Positions 54,031 through 63,429 are shown, numbered from the stretch's first letter. The stretch is DNA of 64,000 nucleotides from Gelidibacter maritimus (GCF_014062315.1 NZ_JACGLT010000008.1:1-64000); one strand, 5' to 3'. Translations and numbers: made by a program. The notes: a model not told the origin generated them from the letters alone.

Positions 54031-55025
54031 TGATCAGGGTCGCTATCACCGGCTTTGGACGAATTGGTCGACGCGTTTTCAGGCTTATTCAAGAGCGTAA
54101 TGACATTCAGGTGGTTGCCATTAATGATTTGGCTGATGCCAAAACATTGAGCCATCTCTTAAAATACGACAGTATTCATGGCGTTTTAAAAAATAAAATT
54201 TCTTCTGAAGAGAACTGCATTATTTTTGATGAGCAATCAATTCCTTTGCTCAATCACAAAACGATCGAGAATATTGACTGGACACCTTATGATGTTGATG
54301 TTGTTATTGAAGCCACAGGGAAGTTCAAGACTTTAGACCATTTACAAAACCACATTAAAAACGGCGCAAAAAAGGTCATTTTATCTGTTCCTCCAACAGA
54401 TGATTCCATAAAAACCGTCGTATTGGGCGTTAATGACCATATCTTAACAGGAACGGAAACCATCATTTCCAATGCGTCCTGTACCACTAATAACGCTGCT
54501 CCTATGCTGGCCGTGATCAATGATCTTTGCGGCATCAAACAGGCGTATATTACCACCGTGCATTCCTACACTACAGATCAAAGTTTACATGACCAACCGC
54601 ATAAAGATTTAAGACGTGCCCGGGCCGCTGGGCAATCTATCGTTCCAACCACTACTGGAGCAGCAAAAGCCCTGACCAAAATTTTTCCTAATCTCAGCGA
54701 TGTTATTGGCGGTTGCGGCATTCGGGTTCCTGTCCCGAATGGCTCCTTAACGGACATCACTTTAAATGTTGAAAACACAGTCTCGATTGACGATATCAAC
54801 GAAGCCTTCAAAAAAGCCTCTGAAACAAGCCTTAAGGGTATTTTGGAATATACGGAAGACCCTATAGTATCCATTGATATTGTTGGCAATCCGCACTCCT
54901 GTATTTTTGATTCCCAAATGACTTCAGTAATCGGCAACATGATAAAAATAGTGGGCTGGTACGATAATGAAACTGGATATTCAAGTAGAATTATAGATTT
55001 AATTTGCGATATGTCGAAGAAATAG
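54030..55025 (+). CDS. gap: Glyceraldehyde-3-phosphate dehydrogenase, type I
   Basis: Catalyses glyceraldehyde-3-phosphate to 1,3-bisphosphoglycerate. The 331-residue product has the NAD Rossmann motif GFGRIGRR (8-15), Asp33 in INDLAD (NAD preference), catalytic Cys151 in SNASCTTNNAAPML, and the WYDNETGYSSR end. The loop that normally reads APSKDA is here SVPPTDDS. Translationally coupled to lipA, which is an uncommon neighbour; probably a second paralogue in the genome, but this cannot be tested here. Confidence 0.93.
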   Translation: MIRVAITGFGRIGRRVFRLIQERNDIQVVAINDLADAKTLSHLLKYDSIHGVLKNKISSEENCIIFDEQSIPLLNHKTIENIDWTPYDVDVVIEATGKFKTLDHLQNHIKNGAKKVILSVPPTDDSIKTVVLGVNDHILTGTETIISNASCTTNNAAPMLAVINDLCGIKQAYITTVHSYTTDQSLHDQPHKDLRRARAAGQSIVPTTTGAAKALTKIFPNLSDVIGGCGIRVPVPNGSLTDITLNVENTVSIDDINEAFKKASETSLKGILEYTEDPIVSIDIVGNPHSCIFDSQMTSVIGNMIKIVGWYDNETGYSSRIIDLICDMSKK

Positions 55026-55075
55026 TCGCTTTTGTCGAATAAATAATTATATTTGTTTTTACAAAGTGACCCAAA

Positions 55076-57310
55076 ATGTCCCAACCTAAATACTATATAG
55101 TTGCTTTTCTTGTCTTTTTTTCTCTGACATTATTTTCTCAAAATAATGCTACCGAAGATATTGACGTTCTTGAGATGCGCATTCAAAACTACATTACACA
55201 GTCCGGTTTTGAAACGGAGCGTGGTGATTACTATAACGCTAAAGAAAATCTTGAAAAAGCCTTAACTATTGCTAAGCAAATTGGTGATAAGAAAAGTGAG
55301 GGTAGCATCCATACCAAGATCGCAAAAGTCCAATTTATTGTTGAAGAACCAGAAAATGCATTAGTCTCTTTAACTAAAGCCGCTGAATTGCAGAGAGAGA
55401 CCAACGATTATGCCAATTTGGCTATTACCTATAATATACGTGGCATTCTACATACCAGCAAAAAAGAATATCCAATTGCTTTGGATTACTTTAATTCTGC
55501 CAAGACCAAATTTGAAGAAGAAGGCCTAGAGCGTCTCATTGCGGATGTTAACCTTAATGAGGCCAAGGTATATATTGAATTGGAAGACTATAAAACCGCC
55601 AAGGCAAAACTTGAAAAAGCAATAATTTTAGCCAAAAAACATGACCAAATTGGGGTATTAAGTAGTGCCTACATTAACAGTGGAAAAGCACTAAACAAAT
55701 TGGATAATGAAGATTTAGCGCTATCTATGGCGAATAGAGGATTGGAACTTGCTAAAACCAACAACATTCCCGAATACATCAATGATGGCTATTTGACCTT
55801 GAGTGATATTTATCAAGCCAATGAAGACTACAAGCTTTCCAATGAATATTTAAGAAAGCACATTCAATTATCAGATTCGCTATTAGATATTAAACGTGAA
55901 AATTTATCACCAGAGAAAAAAGCACAGTTTATAACAGAATACAAAGATTCTGAACGCAAGCAAATGGAAGTAAAGCTTGAAGAAGCTGATGCTTCCAACA
56001 ATCTGACTCGGATTACCACTATCTTAAGCATTGCACTAATTACCATATTGTCATTGTTGACCTTATCGCTTTACAAAAACAACAACATTAGGCTTAAAAC
56101 CAACAATATGCTCCATAAAAAAAATGATGAGCTTATTGTGGCTAAGGAAAAAGCTGAGTTAGCTTCTAAAACCAAAGCCAACTTTCTATCAACCGTTACG
56201 CACGAATTACGGACGCCGCTCTATGCCGTAACGGGCTTGACCAATATGCTTTTGGATGAGGAGCCAAAACCTGATCAGCTCCCTCATTTAAAGTCGCTAA
56301 AATTTTCTGGTGATTATCTTTTAACATTTATCAATGATATTTTACAGATCAATAAAATTGAAGCCAACAAAGTTGATTTAGACCCTGAAGTTTTCAATTT
56401 GCAGAAAAAGGTGGAAAACGTGGTTTCAGCGTTGAGCAATTCTGCCATGGATAACAATGTTAAACTTCATTACGAATTTGACAATGCGTTACCTACCACA
56501 TTTATTGCAGACCAATTAAAGATTTCCCAAATACTGATCAACCTCATCGGCAATGCCATTAAGTTCACCAAGGATGGTGATATTTGGGTGCGACTAAAGA
56601 AGCAATCACAAACAGGAGACAATTATATTGTAAGGTTTGAAATAGAAGATAATGGTATCGGAATTACTAAAGAGAAACAAGAAAATATGTTTGAAAGCTT
56701 CTCTCAAGGTTCCATCCAAATCAACAGAAAATATGGCGGCACAGGACTTGGGCTTTCCATTGTAAAAGGACTTATTGAAATTTTAAAAGGAAAAATTTAT
56801 TTAAAAAGCGAACTCGGAAAAGGATCAACCTTCATTTTTGAAATCCCTCTACTTTATGCACCTGAACCAGTAATCACTACAAAACCTAAAACCCTTAACG
56901 AATTTAATACATTGGACTTAACAAATATCAAAATTTTGGTTGTTGAAGACAACAAGATCAACCAAATGATAACCCGTAAGATTTTAAACAAGATGAACCT
57001 TTATTGTGATGTTGTCGATAATGGTGAAGATGCGGTGGATCGTGTCCAACAGGAACAATACGATGTTGTTTTGATGGACATCCACATGCCTGGGATAAGC
57101 GGAATTGAAGCTACTAAAATCATTAGAACCTTTGACAAGGATCTTACAATTTTTGCGCTTACAGCCGTTACAATAGAAGATAAAATGCAAGAGTTTGATG
57201 ATGCTGGATTTGATGATATTATTTCAAAACCTTTCAAACAGGAAGATTTCGAGAAGAAACTTTACAACGAATTAAAATCAAATCATAAAAAACCAGCAAC
57301 GTCTATTTAA
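55076..57310 (+). CDS. Hybrid sensor histidine kinase with periplasmic TPR domain
   Basis: A 744-residue protein, read in order. Signal peptide or first helix (1-22, SQNN), TPR repeats (about 38-275; several A-x3-Y/F helix pairs) facing the periplasm, one membrane helix (about 318-340), coiled coil, HisKA (H376 in VTHELRTPLYAV) and HATPase (LIGNAIKFT N-box, EDNGIGI, GGTGLGLSIVKGL). Then a receiver domain with D668 in VLMDIHMP, DNKIN for the acid pocket and SKPF for the Lys. Kinase and receiver catalytic residues are intact, so phosphorelay is expected. There is no separate output regulator nearby. Confidence 0.93.
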   Translation: MSQPKYYIVAFLVFFSLTLFSQNNATEDIDVLEMRIQNYITQSGFETERGDYYNAKENLEKALTIAKQIGDKKSEGSIHTKIAKVQFIVEEPENALVSLTKAAELQRETNDYANLAITYNIRGILHTSKKEYPIALDYFNSAKTKFEEEGLERLIADVNLNEAKVYIELEDYKTAKAKLEKAIILAKKHDQIGVLSSAYINSGKALNKLDNEDLALSMANRGLELAKTNNIPEYINDGYLTLSDIYQANEDYKLSNEYLRKHIQLSDSLLDIKRENLSPEKKAQFITEYKDSERKQMEVKLEEADASNNLTRITTILSIALITILSLLTLSLYKNNNIRLKTNNMLHKKNDELIVAKEKAELASKTKANFLSTVTHELRTPLYAVTGLTNMLLDEEPKPDQLPHLKSLKFSGDYLLTFINDILQINKIEANKVDLDPEVFNLQKKVENVVSALSNSAMDNNVKLHYEFDNALPTTFIADQLKISQILINLIGNAIKFTKDGDIWVRLKKQSQTGDNYIVRFEIEDNGIGITKEKQENMFESFSQGSIQINRKYGGTGLGLSIVKGLIEILKGKIYLKSELGKGSTFIFEIPLLYAPEPVITTKPKTLNEFNTLDLTNIKILVVEDNKINQMITRKILNKMNLYCDVVDNGEDAVDRVQQEQYDVVLMDIHMPGISGIEATKIIRTFDKDLTIFALTAVTIEDKMQEFDDAGFDDIISKPFKQEDFEKKLYNELKSNHKKPATSI

Positions 57311-58310
57311 CAAAATTACCTATCAAAGTATCAAATTCTGATGGTCTATCAATTCTTATTTCAATAGGCAAATAATATAAGACTCCGCTTTCTTTAAAAC
57401 GGGGCTGCAAGCGTACCATATCTTTTTCGGTGGTCACAATTAATGGTTTTTGTTTTAAGCCAATAATATCAGTCTCACTGAAATCATGATGGTCTTTATA
57501 TTTTAAATGCTCAAATTCCAATCCCAATGATTTTAAATAAACCACTAAAGGCTTCGGATTGGCAATTCCAGTAACCAATGTAAACGGTCTGTTTTTAAGT
57601 GTTCTCAACTCCAACTGATCGCTATTATTTCTTACACTGGTGGCATACACAATACTCGCAAAAAAAACATGTTGATGTCTCAACGGATTTATTCCCTTGA
57701 CAATGTGTGCTTTTCTTTCTTCCGATAAATTTTCTGGACACTTAGTCACAACAATGATATCAGCACGGTCAGCACCTTGTCTTGGCTCTCTCAAGTTTCC
57801 GGTAGGCAATAGGATATCTTTGGTATAAAGATCATCAAAAGCTGTCAATAAAATATTAAACCCAGCTTTGACCTTTCGATGTTGGTAAGCATCATCAAGC
57901 AAAATAATTTCAGGCGGATTTGATAAAGCCGTTAACTGACTGATGCCGTGAACTCTATTGGCATCAACACTAACAATGATATCCTCAAATTTTTGGTAAA
58001 ACTGAAACGGTTCGTCACCAATAGAACTTGCAGATGCGTTCTCATCGGCAATTACAAATCCCTCTGTTTGCCTTTTATAGCCTCTACTGAGTGTAGCCAG
58101 ATGATGCTCTGATTTCAATAATCGAATTAAATATTCAATCATTGGTGACTTCCCAGTGCCTCCAACACTCAAATTTCCGACACAGATTACAGGAAAATCA
58201 TAAGATGTGGATTTTTTAACACCCCAATCATAGAGTTTATTCCGAAACCAGGTAACCAAATAGTAAATGGGAACAATTGGGAAAAGAAGATATCTTAATA
58301 ATTTCATCAT
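57303..58310 (-). CDS. lpxK: Tetraacyldisaccharide 4'-kinase
   Basis: LpxK phosphorylates the lipid A disaccharide at the 4' position. The 335-residue membrane-associated P-loop kinase has an N-terminal anchor (LLRYLLFPIVPIYYLVTWF), a Walker A GNLSVGGTGKSP (about 45-56), ILLDDAYQHR and TGIANPKPL and DHHDFSETDI. Length matches the family. It ends 8 bp into the hybrid kinase (tail to tail). Confidence 0.93.
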   Translation of the reverse strand: MMKLLRYLLFPIVPIYYLVTWFRNKLYDWGVKKSTSYDFPVICVGNLSVGGTGKSPMIEYLIRLLKSEHHLATLSRGYKRQTEGFVIADENASASSIGDEPFQFYQKFEDIIVSVDANRVHGISQLTALSNPPEIILLDDAYQHRKVKAGFNILLTAFDDLYTKDILLPTGNLREPRQGADRADIIVVTKCPENLSEERKAHIVKGINPLRHQHVFFASIVYATSVRNNSDQLELRTLKNRPFTLVTGIANPKPLVVYLKSLGLEFEHLKYKDHHDFSETDIIGLKQKPLIVTTEKDMVRLQPRFKESGVLYYLPIEIRIDRPSEFDTLIGNFVK

Positions 58311-58369
58311 AAATACAGGTCGTAGGCGTCAGCAGGTCCAATTAGTCTTTAAAAAATCAATTTCGCCAT

Positions 58370-58891
58370 TTAGCGTTCAACGCGTTTAGCTTTAGGCATA
58401 TTCACAATTCCGCAACCATCTACCAATATATGGCCATCTTCTTTCACCAGTTGCATGGCTAATTTAAATTCATCCCAATCAATTCCTTTAACAATCACAT
58501 AGCCTGTTGCTGCATTATGTTCATAAAGTTCAAAGCCATTAGCCGGATAATCCTGTGCATCAACCAATGGATCTGCCAGCAATCCAATTTTCGGGTTTTC
58601 TTCCCAAGCCAAAATGACGATATTTTCTAATTCTGATTTTAATTTCTCGGAAGCCAAAGGTGAATTTCTCACAAATTCAAGAATCTCAACCTCACCTATA
58701 CTTTCGATATATGAGTTTATAAAATTGATTGCGGCCTGATAATTTTCTTCATCAGAAGAGGCTTCGCTTTCAAGAGGTTCGTATAAATCAGTGTTGGGAA
58801 GTTCCGGCTCTGAAGCCTCTGACGGATTTTTCTTTACGGATTGACAGGAGAAAAAACTTATAACGAACGTGAGAATCAGAAAATGTTTCAT
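58370..58891 (-). CDS. Lipoprotein of unknown function
   Basis: A 173-residue predicted lipoprotein: signal MKHFLILTFVISFFSC, lipidated C16, then an acidic Ser/Glu-rich linker (about 17-50) and one compact alpha/beta domain (about 50-170). I recognise no named family. It lies upstream of lpxK on the same strand, 59 bp apart, and divergent from the Nif3-like gene with 74 bp between them. Confidence 0.65.
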   Translation of the reverse strand: MKHFLILTFVISFFSCQSVKKNPSEASEPELPNTDLYEPLESEASSDEENYQAAINFINSYIESIGEVEILEFVRNSPLASEKLKSELENIVILAWEENPKIGLLADPLVDAQDYPANGFELYEHNAATGYVIVKGIDWDEFKLAMQLVKEDGHILVDGCGIVNMPKAKRVER

Positions 58892-58931
58892 AATTACAAA
58901 AGGACATGTTTACAACGAAAATATAATATTT

Positions 58932-58939
58932 TATCTTTG
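58932..58939 (+). promoter_or_regulatory. -7 element TATCTTTG for the Nif3-like gene
   Basis: Exact TAnnTTTG, 26 bp upstream of the start. A TTTA (58909-58912) lies 19 bases before it, close to the distal box. Confidence 0.6.
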
Positions 58940-58965
58940 CAAGTAACCTAAAATCTAAAAATAAC

Positions 58966-60060
58966 ATGATAATACAAGATGTCATCACCCATCTCGAAGA
59001 ATTGGCTCCTTTAGCTTATGCTGAAGATTTTGACAATGTTGGTCTGTTGGTAGGAAATAAGAATACGCCGCTTACCGGAGTTCTGGTTACCTTAGATACT
59101 TTAGAAAGTATTGTGGATGAAGCCATCGATAGCAACTGTAACTTGATTGTCAGTTTTCACCCCATCATTTTCAAAGGACTAAAAAAGCTGAATGGTTCTA
59201 ATTATGTTGAGCGTGCCGTCTTAAAAGCCATTAAGAATGACATTGCCATTTTCGCGATCCACACGGCATTGGACAATAGTTTGCAAGGCGTTAATGATAT
59301 TATCTGTAATACTTTAGGCATCGGAAACAAGAAGATACTATTGCCTCAGCAAGGCACTATCAAAAAGTTGACCACCTTTGTTCCTCAAAAGAACGCCAAT
59401 ACCGTACGTCTTGCCTTATTCAATTCGGGAGCCGGCACCATCGGCAACTATGAAAATTGCAGTTTCAACACAGAAGGTACTGGCACATTTAAAGGCAATG
59501 AGGCTTCTGATCCGAAAGTTGGGGAACGCGGAGAATACCGTCAAGAGCAGGAAACTCAAATTTCAGTCACCTTTCAAAAGCATTTAGAACGTCAGATACT
59601 CAATGCGCTCTTTGAAAGTCACCCATATGAAGAAGTTGCATTTGAAATTACCACACTCGACAATTACAACCAGCACATTGGCATTGGGATGGTTGGCGAC
59701 CTTCCAAATGAGATAAATGCTGAAGCATTTTTACAGTTTGTAAAACAGAAAATGAATGTTTCTTGTATAAGACATTCAAATTTAATTAAAGATAAGATAA
59801 AGCGCATTGCCGTACTTGGCGGCTCGGGCAGTTTTGCCATTGCCGCGGCAAGATCAGCAAAAGCTGATGTTTTCATTACAGCAGATTTAAAATATCACGA
59901 CTTTTTTGCCGCCGAAAATCAAATAATTTTAGCAGATATTGGTCATTATGAAAGCGAACAGTTCACAAAAACCTTTTTAGCTAACTATCTCTCAAAAAAA
60001 ATTACTAATTTTGCAGTCGTTTTATCAAAGATAAACACCAATCCTGTAAAGTATTTATAA
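58966..60060 (+). CDS. Nif3-like dinuclear metal-centre protein (YqfO type)
   Basis: A 364-residue member of the NIF3/GTP cyclohydrolase I type 2-like family, which forms hexamers with two metals per site. Metal-binding segments are visible: SFHPIIFKGLKK (H65), FAIHTALDNS, and the C-terminal DIGHYESEQF. The middle region (about 125-240), with GAGTIGNYENCSFNTEGTG, is the PII-like inserted domain seen in the longer YqfO subgroup. The enzymatic function is unresolved. It is followed after 2 bp by a coiled-coil partner. Confidence 0.9.
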   Translation: MIIQDVITHLEELAPLAYAEDFDNVGLLVGNKNTPLTGVLVTLDTLESIVDEAIDSNCNLIVSFHPIIFKGLKKLNGSNYVERAVLKAIKNDIAIFAIHTALDNSLQGVNDIICNTLGIGNKKILLPQQGTIKKLTTFVPQKNANTVRLALFNSGAGTIGNYENCSFNTEGTGTFKGNEASDPKVGERGEYRQEQETQISVTFQKHLERQILNALFESHPYEEVAFEITTLDNYNQHIGIGMVGDLPNEINAEAFLQFVKQKMNVSCIRHSNLIKDKIKRIAVLGGSGSFAIAAARSAKADVFITADLKYHDFFAAENQIILADIGHYESEQFTKTFLANYLSKKITNFAVVLSKINTNPVKYL

Positions 60061-60062
60061 TT

Positions 60063-60845
60063 ATGGCAAAAAAAGCTGAACTTTCTGTTGAAGACCGATT
60101 AAGAGCGTTGTATAATTTACAACTTATTGATTCAAGAGTTGACGAGATCAGAAATATTAGAGGTGAGCTTCCTTTGGAAGTAAGAGATTTAGAAGATGAA
60201 GTTGAAGGACTTAATACGAGACTTGAAAAATTAAACGGCGGATTAGCCCTAATTGATGATGACATCAAGTCTAAAAAGAATTTGATTGAGGAGGCTAAAG
60301 CTTTGATCAAGAAATATGCTGAGCAACAAAAGAATGTTAGAAATAACAGGGAGTTCAATTCCATCACCAAAGAAATCGAATACCAAGATTTAGAAATTGA
60401 ATTGGCGGAAAAGCACATTAAAGAGTTCAAGGCACAGATAGAGCAGAAAAAAGAAATTGTAGCTGACACCAAAGAACGTTTAAAAGAGCGTCAGGCGCAT
60501 TTGAAGCATAAGAAAAGTGAATTGAATGCTATTTTGGCTGAAACGGAAAAAGAAGAATCGGCACTGATTAAAAAATCGGAAGAATACCAAGAAACTATTG
60601 ATAAACGCCTAGTAAGTGCTTACCAAAGAATTAGAGGAAGTGTGAAAAACGGATTGGCTGTTGTAGCGATTGAAAGAGGTGCTTCAGGAGGTTCTTTCTT
60701 TACCATTCCACCACAAGTGCAAGTTGAAATTGCTTCTCGTAAAAAAATAATCACAGACGAGCATAGTGGACGTATTTTGGTTGATGCCGAATTAGCCGAA
60801 GAACAGAAAGCAAAAATGGAAAAAATGTTTGCCAAATTAAGCTAA
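60063..60845 (+). CDS. Coiled-coil protein of the C4 zinc-ribbon family, cysteines lost
   Basis: A 260-residue protein with a long antiparallel coiled coil (about 10-185) followed by a C-terminal region that in relatives is a four-Cys zinc ribbon (CxxC...CxxC). Here the corresponding positions read GASGGSFF (S208, S211) and TDEHSGRIL (D232, S235), so no Cys remains, though the surrounding IPPQVQVEI and GRILV frame is conserved. The family is linked with Nif3-like genes in many genomes and is tentatively nucleic-acid related. Tightly coupled to the Nif3-like gene (2 bp). Confidence 0.85.
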   Translation: MAKKAELSVEDRLRALYNLQLIDSRVDEIRNIRGELPLEVRDLEDEVEGLNTRLEKLNGGLALIDDDIKSKKNLIEEAKALIKKYAEQQKNVRNNREFNSITKEIEYQDLEIELAEKHIKEFKAQIEQKKEIVADTKERLKERQAHLKHKKSELNAILAETEKEESALIKKSEEYQETIDKRLVSAYQRIRGSVKNGLAVVAIERGASGGSFFTIPPQVQVEIASRKKIITDEHSGRILVDAELAEEQKAKMEKMFAKLS

Positions 60846-60865
60846 ACATAATCTCAGATAGTTAT

Positions 60866-60897
60866 AAAGCCTTTGCAATTTTGTGAAGGCTTTTTTA
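60866..60897 (+). terminator. Terminator after the Nif3/zinc-ribbon unit
   Basis: AAAGCCTT (60866-60873) pairs with AAGGCTTT (60886-60893) and runs into T's up to 60896. Confidence 0.8.
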
Positions 60898-60968
60898 TTT
60901 TAACATAACTTTCTTATTTACACATTAAGTTTTAAAACGATCAAACGACTACTCACAAAACAAAACTT

Positions 60969-61619
60969 ATGAAATCTCTTATTTTATCCTTATCCCTTAT
61001 GGTTTTATTTAGTTGTCAAAATAAGGCCCAAACCAACCCCAAACAGCTGGCTGTTCAAACGGCAGATCCGATTGAGGTCCCCATGAAGGATGGTAAGGCA
61101 AAAGCTTACTTTGCCAGTGGCTGTTTCTGGTGTGTCGAAAATATATATGAGCATGTTAAAGGTGTTGAAGAGGTCATCAGTGGCTATTCAGGTGGTCATA
61201 CCAAAAATCCTACTTACGAATCGAGCAATACAGGTAAAACAGGACATGCTGAAGCTGTAGAGGTTATATATGACCCAAATGTCGTGAGTTTTGCCACTTT
61301 AGTAGATGTTTATTTTGGCTCACAGAATCCAACCCAAGTCAATGGTCAAGGTGGTGATAGAGGCTCACAATACCGATCCATCATCTTCTACCAGAATGAA
61401 GAGCAGAAAAAGATAATTGAAGAGAAAAAATCGAACTTGGCAAAAAAACTAAATGCAACTATAGCTGCGGAAGTTTATCCTTTTCAAAAATTCTGGATTG
61501 CGGAAGACTATCACCAAGATTACGAGAAAAAAAATCCTAATAATCCCTATATCCAAAATGTATCCATCCCACGATATGAACGCTTTAAGGCCAAGTTCCC
61601 AGAGTTGATCAAAGATTAA
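60969..61619 (+). CDS. msrA: Lipoprotein-type peptide-methionine (S)-S-oxide reductase
   Basis: MsrA reduces Met-S-sulfoxide in proteins. The 216-residue product has a lipoprotein signal (ILSLSLMVLFSC, C16) and the MsrA core: catalytic GCFWCVENIYEHVKGV (C52, resolving partner C55 nearby), GYSGGHTKNPTYE and GSQYRSIIFY. The lipid anchor should place repair on the periplasmic side rather than in the cytosol. Terminators sit on both sides, so it is a single gene. Confidence 0.93.
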   Translation: MKSLILSLSLMVLFSCQNKAQTNPKQLAVQTADPIEVPMKDGKAKAYFASGCFWCVENIYEHVKGVEEVISGYSGGHTKNPTYESSNTGKTGHAEAVEVIYDPNVVSFATLVDVYFGSQNPTQVNGQGGDRGSQYRSIIFYQNEEQKKIIEEKKSNLAKKLNATIAAEVYPFQKFWIAEDYHQDYEKKNPNNPYIQNVSIPRYERFKAKFPELIKD

Positions 61620-61650
61620 GATTGGATAAATAACAGAAATTTACTTTACC

Positions 61651-61686
61651 AAACCTTACAGGTTTTTGAAACCTGTGAGGTTTTTT
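61651..61686. terminator. Terminator between msrA and the methyltransferase
   Basis: AAACCTTACAGGTTT (61651-61665) pairs with AAACCTGTGAGGTTT (61669-61683) through a TTG loop and a T-run follows. Works for msrA; it also overlaps the stop of the convergent methyltransferase gene. Confidence 0.85.
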
Positions 61687-62489
61687 CAATTAATCCTAGT
61701 TGCTTTCAACGTAAAAATTAACGGATAAAGTCTGTCTTTAGTCACGTACATTCCTGAATCTATTTCCACCAAGTCTGGCAACACGTTATACGGACTTTCA
61801 TCATATTCTTTTAAATATTCAATATGCAATCCCGCTTCGGATAATGCAGAAACCACTTCGCCCAAACCATGGTTCCAACCATATTCCTTGCTTATCATTT
61901 TTGAATTGGTGTTGGCGTAAGTTCCTTCATATTCTTCATAAATGACTTCCTTCTGCATATAACCATATTTTAAATTTGGTTTGCCTTCCAAATAATCGAA
62001 CATCCAGACCATAGGATGAAATTCAGCCATAAAAAAAGTGCCTCCCTTTTTTAAACGCTCTGCTATCATTTGGCCCCAGGGTTTTAAATCGGGCAACCAA
62101 CCTATCACGCCATAACTGGTGAAAACAATATCAAAAGTTTCAGAAACCATTTCAGAAGTATCAAGCACATTGCAACAAACAAATTTAGCGTCCAGACCCA
62201 ATTCTTCATTCAATTGTTGCGCTAAAGCAATCCCTTCATCACTAATATCAACACCTAAACATTGCGCTCCCATCCTACTCCAGCTCAAGGTGTCCTGTCC
62301 AAAATGACATTGCAGATGCAATAGACTTTTACCATTCACATTGCCAAGAGCCTGCAATTCATAAGACATTAAGGATGATTTTCCATTTCTGAAAGCGTCC
62401 ATATCATACATTTTACTTTCAGCATGAACCTTAACCTTTTTGTTCCATGTCGATTTATTTATTTTAAAATAATCATCATTTTGATCCAT
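61686..62489 (-). CDS. Class I SAM-dependent methyltransferase
   Basis: A 267-residue methyltransferase with the Rossmann motif LLHLQCHFGQDTLSWSRMGA (motif I, about residue 52), VDISDEGIALAQQLNEELGL (motif II) and CCNVLDTSEMVSETFDIVFT. Known relatives act on small molecules, but the substrate is unknown. The frame is open to 62813, but it would overlap the next gene by 250 bp. The start at 62489 (MDQNDDYFKINKSTWNKK) begins at the family's conserved N-terminus, so I use it. Confidence 0.85.
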   Translation of the reverse strand: MDQNDDYFKINKSTWNKKVKVHAESKMYDMDAFRNGKSSLMSYELQALGNVNGKSLLHLQCHFGQDTLSWSRMGAQCLGVDISDEGIALAQQLNEELGLDAKFVCCNVLDTSEMVSETFDIVFTSYGVIGWLPDLKPWGQMIAERLKKGGTFFMAEFHPMVWMFDYLEGKPNLKYGYMQKEVIYEEYEGTYANTNSKMISKEYGWNHGLGEVVSALSEAGLHIEYLKEYDESPYNVLPDLVEIDSGMYVTKDRLYPLIFTLKATRIN

Positions 62490-62559
62490 AAGTTCCGATT
62501 TAGAATCTAAAATTAAAGCTTCTGAAACATTCTTCCGTATCTTTATAAAAAGATTTAAA

Positions 62560-63225
62560 ATGAAAAAAACTCTAATTATTGTCACTGTATTCGTCTGTTT
62601 TTTTTCTTGTAAACAAAAAGTAGAAACAAAATCTAACGAAAAAGAATGGTCTACCGCCGAAAAAATAGCGAACGCCAACGGTTTTGAAAACTGGAAAGAT
62701 GTATCTGAAATACAATTCACGTTCAACGTTGATAGAGATACTACCCATTTTGAGCGTTCTTGGACTTGGCATCCGAAATCAGATGATGTCATGATGGTTT
62801 TAGGTAAAGACACTGTAGCCTACAATCGTAAATCTATGGACAGCATCTCTCTAAATGCGGACAAGGCCTTTATCAACGATAAGTATTGGCTTTTGGCACC
62901 ATTTCAATTGGTATGGGATACTTCTGCAAGCATTTCAGAGAGTTCAGTAGTCGAATCTCCAATCAGCAAAGCACAACTAAATAAAATAACGATTACCTAT
63001 TCTGATGACGGTGGATATACGCCTGGTGATGCCTATGACCTATTTTTTGACGAGGATTTTATACTTAAAGAATGGGTCTATAGAAAAGGAAATTCTCAAG
63101 AGCCTTCCATGATGACCACATGGGAGAATTACGAAGATTTTAACGGTATTAAAATTGCTAAAACCCATAAACGACCAAATGAGGATTGGACACTCCATTT
63201 CACCGATATCAAAATTGTGAAATAA
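62560..63225 (+). CDS. Lipoprotein of unknown function
   Basis: A 221-residue predicted lipoprotein: signal MKKTLIIVTVFVCFFSC, C17, then a domain of about 190 residues with KIANANGFENWKDVSEIQFT, WTWHPKSDDV and YDLFFDEDFILKEWVYRKG. It resembles periplasmic or outer-membrane LolA/LolB-like beta-sheet proteins in Bacteroidota, but this is only suspected. Near-consensus -7 box TATCTTTA at 62539-62546, immediately upstream. Divergent from the methyltransferase gene. Confidence 0.65.
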   Translation: MKKTLIIVTVFVCFFSCKQKVETKSNEKEWSTAEKIANANGFENWKDVSEIQFTFNVDRDTTHFERSWTWHPKSDDVMMVLGKDTVAYNRKSMDSISLNADKAFINDKYWLLAPFQLVWDTSASISESSVVESPISKAQLNKITITYSDDGGYTPGDAYDLFFDEDFILKEWVYRKGNSQEPSMMTTWENYEDFNGIKIAKTHKRPNEDWTLHFTDIKIVK

Positions 63226-63325
63226 AAACCAAGTTTAATAGTGATGTCGTCATCCAAACTATTGCTATAGGACGTATATAAGATATACCGAAAGAGTATT
63301 CCGCAGTATGCGTCTATATATATTC

Positions 63326-63365
63326 AAAGAGCTTCCACTAATTAAAGTTGAAGCTCTTTTTTTTT
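63326..63365 (+). terminator. Terminator after the lipoprotein gene
   Basis: AAAGAGCTTC (63326-63335) pairs with GAAGCTCTTT (63350-63359) and leads into a long T-run, about 100 bp past the lipoprotein stop. Confidence 0.85.
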
Positions 63366-63421
63366 AGTGAAACTACATTTTCAAAAGTCTTTTCTAAAGC
63401 AAATCCTAAACTTATAATTCT

Positions 63422-63429
63422 TATTTTTG
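63422..63429 (+). promoter_or_regulatory. kynU -7 element TATTTTTG
   Basis: Exact TAnnTTTG, 24 bp before the TTG start of the kynureninase gene; distal box not clear. Confidence 0.55.

Noticed and set aside
62490-62813. N-terminal extension of the methyltransferase frame
   Set aside because: It would overlap the divergent lipoprotein gene by about 250 bp and has no homologous character; the start at 62489 fits the family.
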